Made by a program: the position numbers and the translations under genes
Source: Acidimicrobiaceae bacterium
GTDB lineage: Bacteria; Actinomycetota; Acidimicrobiia; Acidimicrobiales; Poriferisodalaceae
DNA length: 64,000 nucleotides
NCBI GenBank assembly: GCA_002722565.1
Contig: PBMG01000013.1
Coordinates: forward strand, 1-64,000
Reading direction: 5' to 3'
Part shown: positions 25,372 through 34,234 of the stretch, piece by piece
How the letters are laid out: each line of letters starts with the position of its first letter
Position numbering within the stretch: the stretch's first letter is position 1
The notes under the pieces: model-generated
The model's database searches: none
Told to the model about the DNA's origin: nothing
What the model saw: only the letters and a program-made list of their open reading frames with translations

Positions 25372-28044
25372 TCAAGCTTTCGCTTCAGCCCAAGTAGGAC
25401 CCGTAGCCAGGTTCACCTCTAGAGGGACAAGCAGGTCGGCTGCGCCGCTCATGCATCCAATCGTCATCTCTTTCACGTCATCATATTCGTCGGGGTACAC
25501 CTCGAGAATTACCTCGTCGTGCACTTGGAGAACCAATCGACTCTGGGCTTCCATTTCAGTCAAGGAACGGTCAATAGCTACCAGAGCAATTTTAAAAATA
25601 TCTGCAGCCAAGCCTTGAATTGGAGCGTTCATAGCTTGCCGCTCGGCCGCCTGTCGGACCCGGAAGTTCGAGGCCACAAGGTCGGGCATTGGGCGGCGGC
25701 GGCCAAAGATAGTTTCGGTATACCCAATTTCCTTAGTCCGCTTGACAATCTCGTCCATAAAGGATCGCACTGCTGGGAAAGCCACGAAATATGCCTCAAG
25801 AATCTCCGAGGCTTCGCTTGTTTCAACCCCCAACCGTTGTCCTAATCCATAAGCCTCCATTCCGTATGCCAGGCCATAGCTCACCATTTTCGCTCGTGAG
25901 CGCTGCTCAAAGGTGACAGCGCCTGGATCAACGTCAAAGACAGAAGCCGCAGTCGCGTTGTGTATGTCCTCACCAGACTCGAATGCTTGAATCAGTCCTG
26001 GGTCTTCAGCTAGGTGCGCTATTACTCGTAGCTCTATCTGGTTGTAATCCGCAACTAGGAACTCCGAACCATCTGCAGGGATGAAGGCCTTACGAAACTC
26101 CCGACCCAAAGAGGTTCGCACCGGAATGTTATGAAGATTCGGGTCTTCCGAGCTCAAACGACCCGTGCGCGCGACGGTCTGGTTAAAGGTTGCCCTAATG
26201 CGTTCATCTTTATCAGTTACCTCAAGTAGCCCTTGACCATAGGTTGACCGAAGCTTTTCAACTTCGCGATATTCCAGAAGTAGGTCAATCACTTCATGCT
26301 GGTCCCGAATTTTCTCTAGAGAAGCCGCATCGGTCGAATACCCAGTTTTCGTCTTTTTTTGCGGAGTTAAGCCCAGCTCGTCGAAAAGTATCTCTCGCAG
26401 TTGTTTTGTCGAATTCACGTTGAATTCACGGCCCGCGAGCTCATGGATTGCTGTTTCGAGTCGCTGAACCTCGGCAACTAAGTGGTCTCGCATTCGAGTC
26501 AGTTCTTTAACATCAACGCCTACCCCCACGTCTTCCATCCGAGAAAGGACCGATATCAGGGGCCGTTCAAGCTCTTCGTAAAGCCATGTCATAGAGCGTT
26601 CTTCGATGAGGTCAAGCATCACAGGAGCTAAGCGACTTACAACGAGAGCGTCTCTTGCAATGTCGACGAAGGGATCTCCCTCGTCGCCACCTAGGTCCAG
26701 CTGTCCAACAGCAGTGACCTCATCGCGCACTATCTCACTTCGACAGTAACGCATCAGCAGGTCATCGAGAACGAATCTGCCTCTCGTTGGATCCAACAAA
26801 TAACCAGCGATAGCGGTATCGACGCGGAGTCCATCCCCGACTAATCCAAGTTGACGGAGACCTCGACTGAGCTCTTTGGCGTTGTGAGTGTCGAATCCGA
26901 TCCCTCCATGTCTGGTGAAATTACCCAGGATCTCCAAAAGCTCAGGCTCTTGGAGTAACTGACCTTCGATTACCAAAGCCTCGGCGGTTTCGGCGTTTCC
27001 AAGAACAGCTAAGGCAAGCAAGGAACCATCATCATCAGCGATCCAACCGAGTGACAACGGTTCACCGGTTGCCGCCATTGGTGTCAACATCTCCACGCAC
27101 TGCGATGCGGAGGTCGCCTTTAACACTTCGGCTTCCAGAACATTGGTCTCGGAGTTGATTTCGGGGAGGGCATCACCTACTAGCTCGCTAAGTCGTTCAT
27201 ACAGTGAGTTGAATTCCAAGGATTCAAAAAGCCGCTGTGCCTCTTTGCCGTCAACAGAGCCCCACACCATTGCGTCCTTGTCCAAAACAACTGGAGCATC
27301 AGTTCGCAGCACCATTGCGTCTACGTTCCGTCTGGCTCTTTCTTCGAACTCCGTGAGGTTTTGTCTCAACTTAGGGGTCTGATCATCTGCGTGTTCGAAG
27401 ATTCCATCCAAGCCTCCGTAGGCGTTGATCAGCTTCGCTGCTGTCTTCTCCCCAACTCCTGGAACGCCAGGCAGGTTGTCTGATGGGTCCCCGCGAAGCG
27501 CCGCATACTGTGGATACAGCTGCGGAGTGACGCCTGTTCTTTCGAGGATGCCCGCCTCGTCATAGAGCGCGTAGTCACTTACTCCTCGTCGGTTATATAG
27601 GACCTTGATGAATGGGTCTCTCACCATCTGATAGATATCTCGATCTCCGGTAACGATGATCGCTTCATCGCCATCGTCTGCTAACTCCGTAGCAAGCGTG
27701 GCCAACACATCGTCAGCCTCAAAACCAACTAAATCAACAGCTGGAATATTTAGCACCTTCAATATTTCGCGAACTACTTCGAACTGTTCGATCAGTAGTT
27801 CTGGCGTCGGGTCGCGTTGTGCCTTGTACTCAGGCAGCATTTCGTGACGGAATGTTGGTTCCGGTCGATCAAAAGCGACTATCACCCCGTCCGGCTCCTG
27901 GTCTTTAATCAGATTGAGCAACATCGATGTGAACCCGAAGACCGCGTTTGTTACTTGCCCCGACGCTGTCGTCATATCGGTCGGCAAAGCAAAAAAGGCT
28001 CTGTATGTGAGCGAGTTACCATCGAGCAAAATTACTTTGGCCAC
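25372..28044 (-). CDS. polA: DNA polymerase I
   Basis: An 890-residue repair polymerase. Residues 1-290 form the 5'-3' exonuclease/flap domain (LLDGNSLTYRAFFALP, VIVAFDRPEPTFRHE, DNLPGVPGVGEKTA). The middle 310-500 is a 3'-5' exonuclease fold that lacks the acidic catalytic motifs: the usual D-x-E strand reads SLGWIADDD and the N-x-x-x-D motif reads HNAKEL. Proofreading is therefore probably absent, as in mycobacterial and Taq enzymes. The polymerase domain has DYNQIELRV, RSRAKMVSYGLAYGMEAYGL (motif B) and QVHDEVILEV (motif C). Its start is a GTG at 28044. Confidence 0.97.
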   Translation of the reverse strand: MAKVILLDGNSLTYRAFFALPTDMTTASGQVTNAVFGFTSMLLNLIKDQEPDGVIVAFDRPEPTFRHEMLPEYKAQRDPTPELLIEQFEVVREILKVLNIPAVDLVGFEADDVLATLATELADDGDEAIIVTGDRDIYQMVRDPFIKVLYNRRGVSDYALYDEAGILERTGVTPQLYPQYAALRGDPSDNLPGVPGVGEKTAAKLINAYGGLDGIFEHADDQTPKLRQNLTEFEERARRNVDAMVLRTDAPVVLDKDAMVWGSVDGKEAQRLFESLEFNSLYERLSELVGDALPEINSETNVLEAEVLKATSASQCVEMLTPMAATGEPLSLGWIADDDGSLLALAVLGNAETAEALVIEGQLLQEPELLEILGNFTRHGGIGFDTHNAKELSRGLRQLGLVGDGLRVDTAIAGYLLDPTRGRFVLDDLLMRYCRSEIVRDEVTAVGQLDLGGDEGDPFVDIARDALVVSRLAPVMLDLIEERSMTWLYEELERPLISVLSRMEDVGVGVDVKELTRMRDHLVAEVQRLETAIHELAGREFNVNSTKQLREILFDELGLTPQKKTKTGYSTDAASLEKIRDQHEVIDLLLEYREVEKLRSTYGQGLLEVTDKDERIRATFNQTVARTGRLSSEDPNLHNIPVRTSLGREFRKAFIPADGSEFLVADYNQIELRVIAHLAEDPGLIQAFESGEDIHNATAASVFDVDPGAVTFEQRSRAKMVSYGLAYGMEAYGLGQRLGVETSEASEILEAYFVAFPAVRSFMDEIVKRTKEIGYTETIFGRRRPMPDLVASNFRVRQAAERQAMNAPIQGLAADIFKIALVAIDRSLTEMEAQSRLVLQVHDEVILEVYPDEYDDVKEMTIGCMSGAADLLVPLEVNLATGPTWAEAKA

Positions 28045-28111
28045 GACGGCAACCCTAGGGGGCCAGAGGCTTCAAGCGGATGACCTTTACTCTGGAGAGC
28101 AGAGGTCTGAG

Positions 28112-28687
28112 CTACGGAAGCAACTCTCCGGAGACGATGCGGTTAGCGACGTCCAGCATTGAGCATCTCTCAGCCATGGCGGTTTTTTGAATAAATGAGA
28201 AGGCATCAGCTTCTGTTAGCCCGTGCTCATCCATAAGCAAACCTTTGGCTCGATCAACTGCTTTGCGTGCCTCTAATTGTTCTTCCAACTCGCGCACAGT
28301 GGCATCAAGTTGAAGGAGTTCCTCAAATCGGCCTAACGCAACTTCAATTGCGGACACAAGTTCTTCTCGCTGGAAAGGCTTGACTAGATAAGACAAGACG
28401 CCTGCATCACGAGCTTCTTCTATAAGACTTCGCTGACTAAAGGCCGTAAGAATCACCACGGCAGCTTTGCGTCCAGAAGACACTTCTCGGGCGGCAGCCA
28501 AACCATCCATGCCTGGCATCTTGATATCGAAGACACACAGATCTGGCGAATGTTCCTCAACCAACTGGACCGCCTCATCGCCGCGCCCAGTTTCGGCAAC
28601 AACTACATAACCCTCATCCTCTAGCATTTCGCGCAAATCGAGCCGAATAATGGCTTCATCTTCTGCTATCACAACGCGTTTAGACAA
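28112..28687 (-). CDS. pdtaR: response regulator with ANTAR RNA-binding output domain
   Basis: A 191-residue two-domain protein. The receiver domain has the acidic pocket VVIAEDEAII, phospho-acceptor Asp in CVFDIKMPGMDG, Thr in VILTAF and Lys in YLVKPF. The C-terminal ANTAR domain (AVDRAKGLLMDEHGLTEADAF) binds dual-hexaloop RNA antiterminator structures. In Mycobacterium PdtaR lies near polA and works with the kinase PdtaS; no kinase gene is in this window. The start is taken as a TTG at 28687 because AAAGGA lies 5 nt before it and the product then begins SKRVVIAEDE. Confidence 0.92.
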   Translation of the reverse strand: MSKRVVIAEDEAIIRLDLREMLEDEGYVVVAETGRGDEAVQLVEEHSPDLCVFDIKMPGMDGLAAAREVSSGRKAAVVILTAFSQRSLIEEARDAGVLSYLVKPFQREELVSAIEVALGRFEELLQLDATVRELEEQLEARKAVDRAKGLLMDEHGLTEADAFSFIQKTAMAERCSMLDVANRIVSGELLP

Positions 28688-28692
28688 AGGGG

Positions 28693-28698
28693 TCCTTT
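28693..28698 (-). promoter_or_regulatory. ribosome binding site deciding a TTG start for pdtaR
   Basis: AAAGGA on the minus strand, 5 nt before TTG at 28687. It supports the short form over a TTG at 28714 that opens the longer frame. Confidence 0.6.
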
Positions 28699-28781
28699 GG
28701 GATCGAGAGGTCAATGGCTTCAGAAGCGCTGTCTATTACCCTAGCGAATCTGGCCGGATTCTCAGCCCTACACGACCACGA

Positions 28782-29066
28782 TCAGCTATTCATTTGGTCG
28801 AGGAGCAGGTCTTGTGTCCCCTCCAACTGTCCAATACGAATCATTAACTGATTTCGTTCTTGACCAACCACGTCAGCATGCCGCGCTGCTTGCTGGCGCG
28901 TCCTTTCAGAAATCGGCGTTTCAGACACCAAGGCGTGAATTCTTGCGGTCTCAGCTTCATCAGAGAAATGAGCATATTGCTCTTCTAGCAACAGCAGTTC
29001 GTCACGCAAGCGACTAATTTGCTGGCTTGTACGACGGAGTTGTCGTTCTACGGAGCTGATTGACAT
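28782..29066 (-). CDS. small coiled-coil protein of unknown function
   Basis: A 94-residue, almost wholly helical, charged protein. It has two heptad-rich stretches (SVERQLRRTSQQISRLRDEL and VVGQERNQLMIRIGQLEGTQ) joined by SETPISERTRQQ, so a helical hairpin or dimeric coiled coil is likely. No catalytic motif, cysteine or membrane segment is present. The ATG at 29066 lacks a strong ribosome binding site. It lies between the O-methyltransferase and pdtaR on the same strand. I do not recognise the family. Confidence 0.6.
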   Translation of the reverse strand: MSISSVERQLRRTSQQISRLRDELLLLEEQYAHFSDEAETARIHALVSETPISERTRQQAARHADVVGQERNQLMIRIGQLEGTQDLLLDQMNS

Positions 29067-29114
29067 GGGCCAAAAAACCTAGCCGCCAAATCAGCGGTTT
29101 GCTACACCGCGGGC

Positions 29115-30110
29115 CTAAGGCTTCTTACCAGCACAGCGCGCAAGCGTGCCTGCGACAAACTCTGTTACCTCTACATCAATAAAGCCTGCCGAAGTGAAAT
29201 ACCCCTCACACTCAGCCCGAGTGTGGGCACGACCTTCGCTACCACAGATCAATTCGTTCATGCCCCACATCGCTGCGTCTACGGGCCCTTTCCGGTCATT
29301 ATCGAGCATCTCACCAATCAGGTGCATTTCCCCACCAGATTCCAGGGCTCGGAAAGCTCTGGCGACAACATCTCCAATTACTTGACTGTCATAGATGGGT
29401 AAGTTGCTGGCCATCACCACTACGTCCACAGGTGAGGGAAATTCACCCTGAGTGAAATCCGCTCCAAGGGTCTTGACACGATCTTGGACGCCGGCGTCGC
29501 TTATATATTCTTGGGTCGCTACGACAACTGGAGGTAGGTCCAACACCGTCGCTTTAAGCCCCTCGAATTGTTCAACACAAGTGATGCTGTAAGCGCCCGA
29601 GCCGCCCCCGAGGTCAAGCAAATGCTTACGGTCAGACAAATCAACTGTTCGCACAAATCGCCTAGCCGCTCCAAAACCAATACTTGAGGTCGCTTGATGA
29701 TATTTACGCGCGGATTCAACCGTTAACTCGTCGTACATGCCAAGTTTTGTTGACGCGGGGTCGAGCATTTTTTCCGTCATCTGGAACCAGCCGGGTACAT
29801 CGGGCCGAGTAAACATCATCCAAGGGCCCGCATAACGATCCTTCCCCTGAACTAAATAGGCTTCCACATCACGCGCATTGCAAAGTTCATCGCCCTTCCA
29901 CTCGAGGAGTTCGAGACTGAGAGCGCACGAGACGAGTCTGTCGACGTCCACTGCCCGTAACCCAGTCGCTTCTACTAAAGCTTTCTCTGTCGTGCATCCC
30001 GCATTCACCTGAGTAAAAAGCCCAACGTCTAAGGCGGCGTATAACACCGCAGAAGCCGTGTACGCCCGCGCCATCTCTTGCAACCGGGTCGTGTCTATTC
30101 GATCTGTCAT
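29115..30110 (-). CDS. O-methyltransferase family 2-like methyltransferase
   Basis: A 331-residue methyltransferase with an N-terminal winged-helix dimerisation domain (YAALDVGLFTQV, about residues 10-95) and a C-terminal Rossmann domain. Motif I is HLLDLGGGSGAYSI near residue 170, then TVLDLPPVV and LESGGEMHLIGEM. This is the layout of hydroxyneurosporene / acetylserotonin-type O-methyltransferases; the substrate is unknown. TGAGGA precedes the ATG by about 10 nt. It follows an SDR by 16 nt and probably shares its message. Confidence 0.85.
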   Translation of the reverse strand: MTDRIDTTRLQEMARAYTASAVLYAALDVGLFTQVNAGCTTEKALVEATGLRAVDVDRLVSCALSLELLEWKGDELCNARDVEAYLVQGKDRYAGPWMMFTRPDVPGWFQMTEKMLDPASTKLGMYDELTVESARKYHQATSSIGFGAARRFVRTVDLSDRKHLLDLGGGSGAYSITCVEQFEGLKATVLDLPPVVVATQEYISDAGVQDRVKTLGADFTQGEFPSPVDVVVMASNLPIYDSQVIGDVVARAFRALESGGEMHLIGEMLDNDRKGPVDAAMWGMNELICGSEGRAHTRAECEGYFTSAGFIDVEVTEFVAGTLARCAGKKP

Positions 30111-30126
30111 ATTTTAATTTCCTCAA

Positions 30127-31002
30127 TTATCCAAAATCTGGTTTTTCGTCGATACGAAAATAATCTGGTTTACCTAAGGCCCAATATTCTCCCCACACCT
30201 GTTCTCCTCCCGCTACATGAAAGGTTTCGCCCGTTACAAAAGAGGCCATAGCTGGCGAACCAAGAAAAGCTACCGCTTGCGCAACATCTTGAACATCGCC
30301 TAATCGTCGTTGCGGGTTGTGGTCAAAGGACGGACGCGCTTCTTGTGGGTAGTTAACCAATCCTGGGCTTCGGACAACGCCGACTGCAACAGTGTTAATA
30401 CGTATTTGGTGAGGTGCCCATTCAACGCTTAGGGAAGCTGACAAGCCCTCAGCCCCGGCTCGCGCTGCAGCAGTGTGTGGTATTCCTATGGAAGCGCGTC
30501 CAGTAATGGTTCCTATGTTCACAATCGAACCGGCGTGTTCTCGCTGTATCCACGACTCTGCTGCCTTTTGCATCACATACCAAGGGCCATAAAGGTTAGT
30601 TTCGACTACCGCGGCCCATCCTTTGGGAGAAATGTCCATCGCCGGGGCCGCGAACTGTCCCCCAGCATTATTCACTACCAAGTCCAGCACACCGCACCGG
30701 TCCCAAACGGTGTCTACGAGTGCTGCTACTTCTTCAGGTTCGCGGACATTCGCCTGAATAGTTAGGGCATTAATACCCTGACCCTCCAAGGAGGCTTCCA
30801 GCTCATCTAACTTGGCTTGGTCTCTGCCGCAGGCCACTACTTGAGCACCAAGGCGGCCAAGCAGCATACAAATTGCCCTCCCGATACCACCGGCTCCTCC
30901 AGTTACTACAGCTACTTGACCTTCGTATAAATCACTTCGAAAACCGTGAGGCAAAGACGCCAAGTCATTATCAGTCCAAGAAGAGTAAGGATCAAGGGTC
31001 AT
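30127..31002 (-). CDS. SDR-family reductase resembling peroxisomal enoyl-CoA reductases
   Basis: A 291-residue SDR with [14 protein letters not shown] (residues about 29-42), [11 protein letters not shown], and the active-site Ser/Thr region IVNIGTITG. The canonical Y-x-x-x-K is replaced by PHTAAARAG, the same H-x-x-A-A-R arrangement found in trans-2-enoyl-CoA and 2,4-dienoyl-CoA reductase-like SDRs. A fatty acyl-CoA substrate is therefore plausible. The end [14 protein letters not shown] is also typical. It is next to the tRNA-Leu(CAA) and upstream of the O-methyltransferase. Confidence 0.85.
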   Translation of the reverse strand: MTLDPYSSWTDNDLASLPHGFRSDLYEGQVAVVTGGAGGIGRAICMLLGRLGAQVVACGRDQAKLDELEASLEGQGINALTIQANVREPEEVAALVDTVWDRCGVLDLVVNNAGGQFAAPAMDISPKGWAAVVETNLYGPWYVMQKAAESWIQREHAGSIVNIGTITGRASIGIPHTAAARAGAEGLSASLSVEWAPHQIRINTVAVGVVRSPGLVNYPQEARPSFDHNPQRRLGDVQDVAQAVAFLGSPAMASFVTGETFHVAGGEQVWGEYWALGKPDYFRIDEKPDFG

Positions 31003-31056
31003 ACCGACACGCTAGATGCAACAACAGAAGCTTTGCAGGCCTTATTTCAAGCGATT

Positions 31057-31142
31057 TGGTGCCCGGAGCGGGATTTGAACCCGCACGCCCGTGAGGGCAA
31101 AGGATTTTGAATCCTCCGTGTCTGCCATTCCACCACCCGGGC
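31057..31142 (-). tRNA. tRNA-Leu (anticodon CAA)
   Basis: A class II tRNA with encoded CCA. The acceptor 5' strand GCCCGGG pairs with TCCGGGC (one G-U), the anticodon stem is GAGGA/TCCTT, and the loop TTCAAAA gives anticodon CAA reading UUG. A long variable arm with GCCC/GGGC is present, and the T-arm is GCGGG-TTCAAAT-CCCGC. It lies alone between an SDR and the divergent fabD. Confidence 0.95.
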
Positions 31143-31251
31143 AACAAATGCTGAGGCTACCCGCCGAAACGACTATTCCTAAAGGTTCTTTGACGAGATT
31201 GCCATCATTCCCACCTAGCCACCGATGTTTCCCGTATTCTCTATCTTCAGC

Positions 31252-31279
31252 CATGGTCCATAAGTTTCGCATGACCATG
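31252..31279. promoter_or_regulatory. 7-bp inverted repeat upstream of fabD, possible operator
   Basis: CATGGTC (31252-31258) and GACCATG (31273-31279) are perfect inverted arms 14 nt apart, 62 nt before the fabD start. The gap from 31143 to 31341 is otherwise non-coding and should hold the promoter for the fab cluster. A lipid-synthesis repressor site or a transcript hairpin are both possible. Confidence 0.3.
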
Positions 31280-31330
31280 TGAAACCTTTCGGGCCACAGT
31301 GCGGTCCAACTGTCAAGAAAGTGACCGCCT

Positions 31331-31337
31331 AGGGAGG
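31331..31337 (+). promoter_or_regulatory. strong ribosome binding site fixing a GTG start for fabD
   Basis: AGGGAGG lies 4 nt before GTG at 31342, and the product then begins LAFTFPGQGSQ, the exact FabD N-terminus. Confidence 0.75.
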
Positions 31338-31341
31338 CTGC

Positions 31342-32520
31342 GTGCTTGCATTTACATTTCCTGGTCAAGGCTCACAAAAGCCCTCCATGGGCTCAGAGTG
31401 GGTCGACCATGAAAGTTGGGAACTAGTAGATGAAGCCTCTCAAGCCTGTGGTCGAGACATCAGCCAACTACTCCTTCAAGCAGATGCCGAAGAACTCAAA
31501 CAGACCAGAAACAGCCAATTAACCACCTTCGTTCTAAGCATGGTTGTACTCGATGCCGTAGAACGAACTGGAGTCGCCCCAAACCTCACAGCGGGGCACT
31601 CGTTAGGAGAGTACAGCGCACTTTGTGCGAGTGGCGCGCTCTCATTTGAAGACGCTGTTCGACTCGTCGCCGAACGCGGCGAAGCAATGCAAGTGGCGGC
31701 AGACGAACAGGACGGGACCATGGCCGCCGTGCTTGGCCTAGACGACGATCTAGTGGTGACTGCGTGTGCAAGGGTTGACGGGGACGTCTGGGTAGCTAAC
31801 TACAACGCACCAGGGCAGGTCGTAATTGCAGGGTCCCCTGCTGCTGTTGCAGATGCTGGTGAGAAAGCCAAGGAACTAGGCGCCAAAAGAGCCATGGGGT
31901 TACCTGTAGGAGGAGCCTTCCATACACCGTTTATGGCACCAGCCAGAGATCGGCTGCGCAAAGCATTGGCTGAAGTCGAAGTGCGGGCACCTGCAGTACC
32001 AGTTCTCGCAAACGTCGACGCGTCACCTCGAACAGACGCTGAAGAATGGCCTCAGCTCCTTGCTAGTCAACTCTGCAGTCCGGTTCAGTGGAGGCAAAGC
32101 CTCTACGAACTCCAGGGAATGGGTTGCTCAACATTCGTCGAACTGGGCCCAGGTACGGTCCTGACTGGCATGGCCAAACGCACGCTCAAAGACGCAAATA
32201 CCTTGTCAGTGGCAACGCCAGAAGACGTAGACACCCTGCTCGCTGCGGTCACCGATCTGGGGTCTTCCGGGCAGGCTGGTAACGGAGCCGGAGAACACCT
32301 ATATGTCACTGAACGTTTGGTTGTCAGTCCTTGCGCCGGAATCTTCGTTCCTAAGCCGGATCTAAGCGACAAACATTTAGTTAACGTTGGCGATGTGGTG
32401 GGTTGGGTAGCCGAAGAAGAAGTACGCTCCCCTTTTGCAGGGATTCTCATGGAATTCATGGCCTTGGAGAGCGAGCGGGTAACAGCCAGACAGCCGATTG
32501 CATGGCTACGGACGAGGTAG
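31342..32520 (+). CDS. fabD: malonyl CoA-acyl carrier protein transacylase with C-terminal biotinyl/lipoyl-like domain
   Basis: A 392-residue protein. Residues 1-300 are a normal FabD: FPGQGSQ (6-12), nucleophile Ser87 in GHSLGEY, active-site GGAFHTPFM with His194, and VLANVDASP. It loads malonyl groups onto ACP. FabD usually ends near residue 310; here about 75 more residues follow a Gly-rich linker (308-317). That tail reads like a biotinyl/lipoyl barrel: LVVSPCAGIF, VNVGDVVGWV, EVRSPFAGILMEF, then ARQPIAWLR. The modified Lys of the E-x-M-K-M motif is missing, so it should not carry biotin or lipoate. It is the first gene of fabD-fabH-fabG-acpP-fabF. Confidence 0.93.
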   Translation: MLAFTFPGQGSQKPSMGSEWVDHESWELVDEASQACGRDISQLLLQADAEELKQTRNSQLTTFVLSMVVLDAVERTGVAPNLTAGHSLGEYSALCASGALSFEDAVRLVAERGEAMQVAADEQDGTMAAVLGLDDDLVVTACARVDGDVWVANYNAPGQVVIAGSPAAVADAGEKAKELGAKRAMGLPVGGAFHTPFMAPARDRLRKALAEVEVRAPAVPVLANVDASPRTDAEEWPQLLASQLCSPVQWRQSLYELQGMGCSTFVELGPGTVLTGMAKRTLKDANTLSVATPEDVDTLLAAVTDLGSSGQAGNGAGEHLYVTERLVVSPCAGIFVPKPDLSDKHLVNVGDVVGWVAEEEVRSPFAGILMEFMALESERVTARQPIAWLRTR

Positions 32521-32530
32521 GCAACGACCA

Positions 32531-33475
32531 ATGACTTCAACACCCATAGCCGGTGCCCGGATGCTTTCTGTCGGGACTGCTTTACCCGACAAAGTTGTCA
32601 CTAACCATGACTTGGAAAAGATGGTCGATACGAGCCACCAGTGGATTGTCGAGCGCTCTGGCATTCACGAACGTCGAATTGGTGGGACTACCTCCGGTCT
32701 CGCCGCTGAAGCGGCGCAAATGGCGATCGACAGATCAGGGATCGACCCTGCAAGTATTGACCTGCTCATTCTGGCCACTACTAGCCCAGACCGTCAGGTA
32801 CCAGCTACGGCGTCGACCGTCCAAGAGCTCCTTGGGCTCAGCTGCGGTGCTATGGACCTCAATGCAGCATGTTCCGGGTTTGTCTATGGTCTCATTGCCG
32901 CCCACGGTTTCATCCAGATGGGCCATAGTCGAATATTGGTTATTGGTGCTGAAACCCTGTCACGGCTTACAGACTGGACTGATCGAACTACCTGCATACT
33001 CTTTGCTGATGGGGCTGGTGCAGCAGTGATCGAGAAAACCGATGGCCCAGGAGACCTGCACGGTTGGCACGTCGACAGCAACGGCGCCCTGGAAGACGCT
33101 CTGTTTTGTGATTTTGACGGCAAAATCGAGATGGCTGGACAGGCAATCTTCAAGAATGCAGTGCTCGCTATGGAAAGCGCCGCAAAAAAGTCGCTCGAGA
33201 TGGCAGAACTGACTCCTGATGACATCGACCTGGTAATTCCTCATCAAGCAAACGTTCGCATCGTCGAGGCCTCGTGTAAGCGTCTAGGAATCCCCTATGA
33301 GAAGACTTCCATGGTCATCCATAGGACCGGCAACACTTCCTCGGCCTCTGTACCGCTGGCACTCGAAGATGCTTGGTCACAAGGCCGAGTGAACCAAGGG
33401 GACAATCTACTTCTCGTTGGGTTCGGCGCTGGTATGACCTCGGCCGCTGCGGTCATGACTTGGGATGGAGTATGA
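32531..33475 (+). CDS. fabH: beta-ketoacyl-ACP synthase III
   Basis: A 314-residue condensing enzyme starting fatty acid synthesis from an acyl-CoA primer and malonyl-ACP. The catalytic Cys is in NAACSGFVYGL near residue 115, His in IPHQANVRI near residue 240, and Asn in HRTGNTSSASVPLAL near residue 270; GFGAGMTSAAAV closes the fold. The start is taken at the ATG at 32531, not an upstream ATG at 32498 that overlaps fabD. The stop overlaps the fabG start (ATGA). Confidence 0.96.
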   Translation: MTSTPIAGARMLSVGTALPDKVVTNHDLEKMVDTSHQWIVERSGIHERRIGGTTSGLAAEAAQMAIDRSGIDPASIDLLILATTSPDRQVPATASTVQELLGLSCGAMDLNAACSGFVYGLIAAHGFIQMGHSRILVIGAETLSRLTDWTDRTTCILFADGAGAAVIEKTDGPGDLHGWHVDSNGALEDALFCDFDGKIEMAGQAIFKNAVLAMESAAKKSLEMAELTPDDIDLVIPHQANVRIVEASCKRLGIPYEKTSMVIHRTGNTSSASVPLALEDAWSQGRVNQGDNLLLVGFGAGMTSAAAVMTWDGV

Positions 33476-34185
33476 CTGAGCCAAGAACAATTCTTGTTAC
33501 CGGCGGAAATAGGGGCATCGGTCTTGCCTCAGCGCAACTCCTCGCTGATCAAGGTCACCGCGTCGCCGTGACGTCGCGCAACGCAGAGCCTTTTGATGAC
33601 CGGATTTTGTCCATTGCCTGTGATCAAACGGATCCAGAGGCGATAGATGCGGCGTTCGAGACAATCGATTCAGAGTTGGGATCTGTAGAGGTACTGATCG
33701 CTAACGCAGGAATCACCCGTGACCAGCTGCTCTTGCGAATGTCCGATGAAGATTTTTCCGATGTTGTTGATACTAATTTGACAGGGTCTTATCGCATGGC
33801 CCGAAGAGCCGCTCGCGCGATGCTCAGAGCCCGTTGGGGTCGCCTCATTTTTGTGTCCTCAGTAGTTGGTTTATTGGGGTCTGCAGGTCAGGTCAACTAC
33901 GCCGCAAGTAAAGCTGGACTCGTTGGTATGGCTAGATCTATGGCCAGAGAACTGGGGTCTCGCAACATCACTGCGAATGTTGTATCTCCGGGTCCCGTTG
34001 ACACGGAAATGTTTGCTTCGTTAACTGAAGAGCAGCAAACTGCCATCACAGATCAGGTGCCATTGGGTCGAGTTGCGCAACCCACCGAAATTGCGGCAAC
34101 CATCGCTTTTCTTGCTTCGGATTCCGCTGCCTACATTACGGGAGCTGTAATCCCAATTGATGGCGGACTTGGCATGGGCCACTGA
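33472..34185 (+). CDS. fabG: 3-oxoacyl-ACP reductase
   Basis: A 237-residue SDR reducing the beta-keto group in fatty acid elongation. It has VTGGNRGIGLA at residues 8-18, IANAGITRDQLLLRM typical of FabG, the active-site Ser in FVSSVVGLLGS with Tyr/Lys in NYAASKAGL, and the ending ITGAVIPIDGGLGMGH. The ATG at 33472 overlaps the fabH stop by 4 nt and is preceded by GGATGGAG. The family-wide FabG assignment is strengthened by its place between fabH and acpP. Confidence 0.95.
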   Translation: MTEPRTILVTGGNRGIGLASAQLLADQGHRVAVTSRNAEPFDDRILSIACDQTDPEAIDAAFETIDSELGSVEVLIANAGITRDQLLLRMSDEDFSDVVDTNLTGSYRMARRAARAMLRARWGRLIFVSSVVGLLGSAGQVNYAASKAGLVGMARSMARELGSRNITANVVSPGPVDTEMFASLTEEQQTAITDQVPLGRVAQPTEIAATIAFLASDSAAYITGAVIPIDGGLGMGH

Positions 34186-34234
34186 CTCAAAGCATCTACA
34201 CTGCGCATTGTCCAATGACACAAGGAACACCTCA

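Noticed and set aside
28045-28111. Gap between polA and pdtaR considered as an ANTAR-target dual hexaloop
   Set aside because: Two clear hairpins with hexanucleotide loops could not be drawn by eye.
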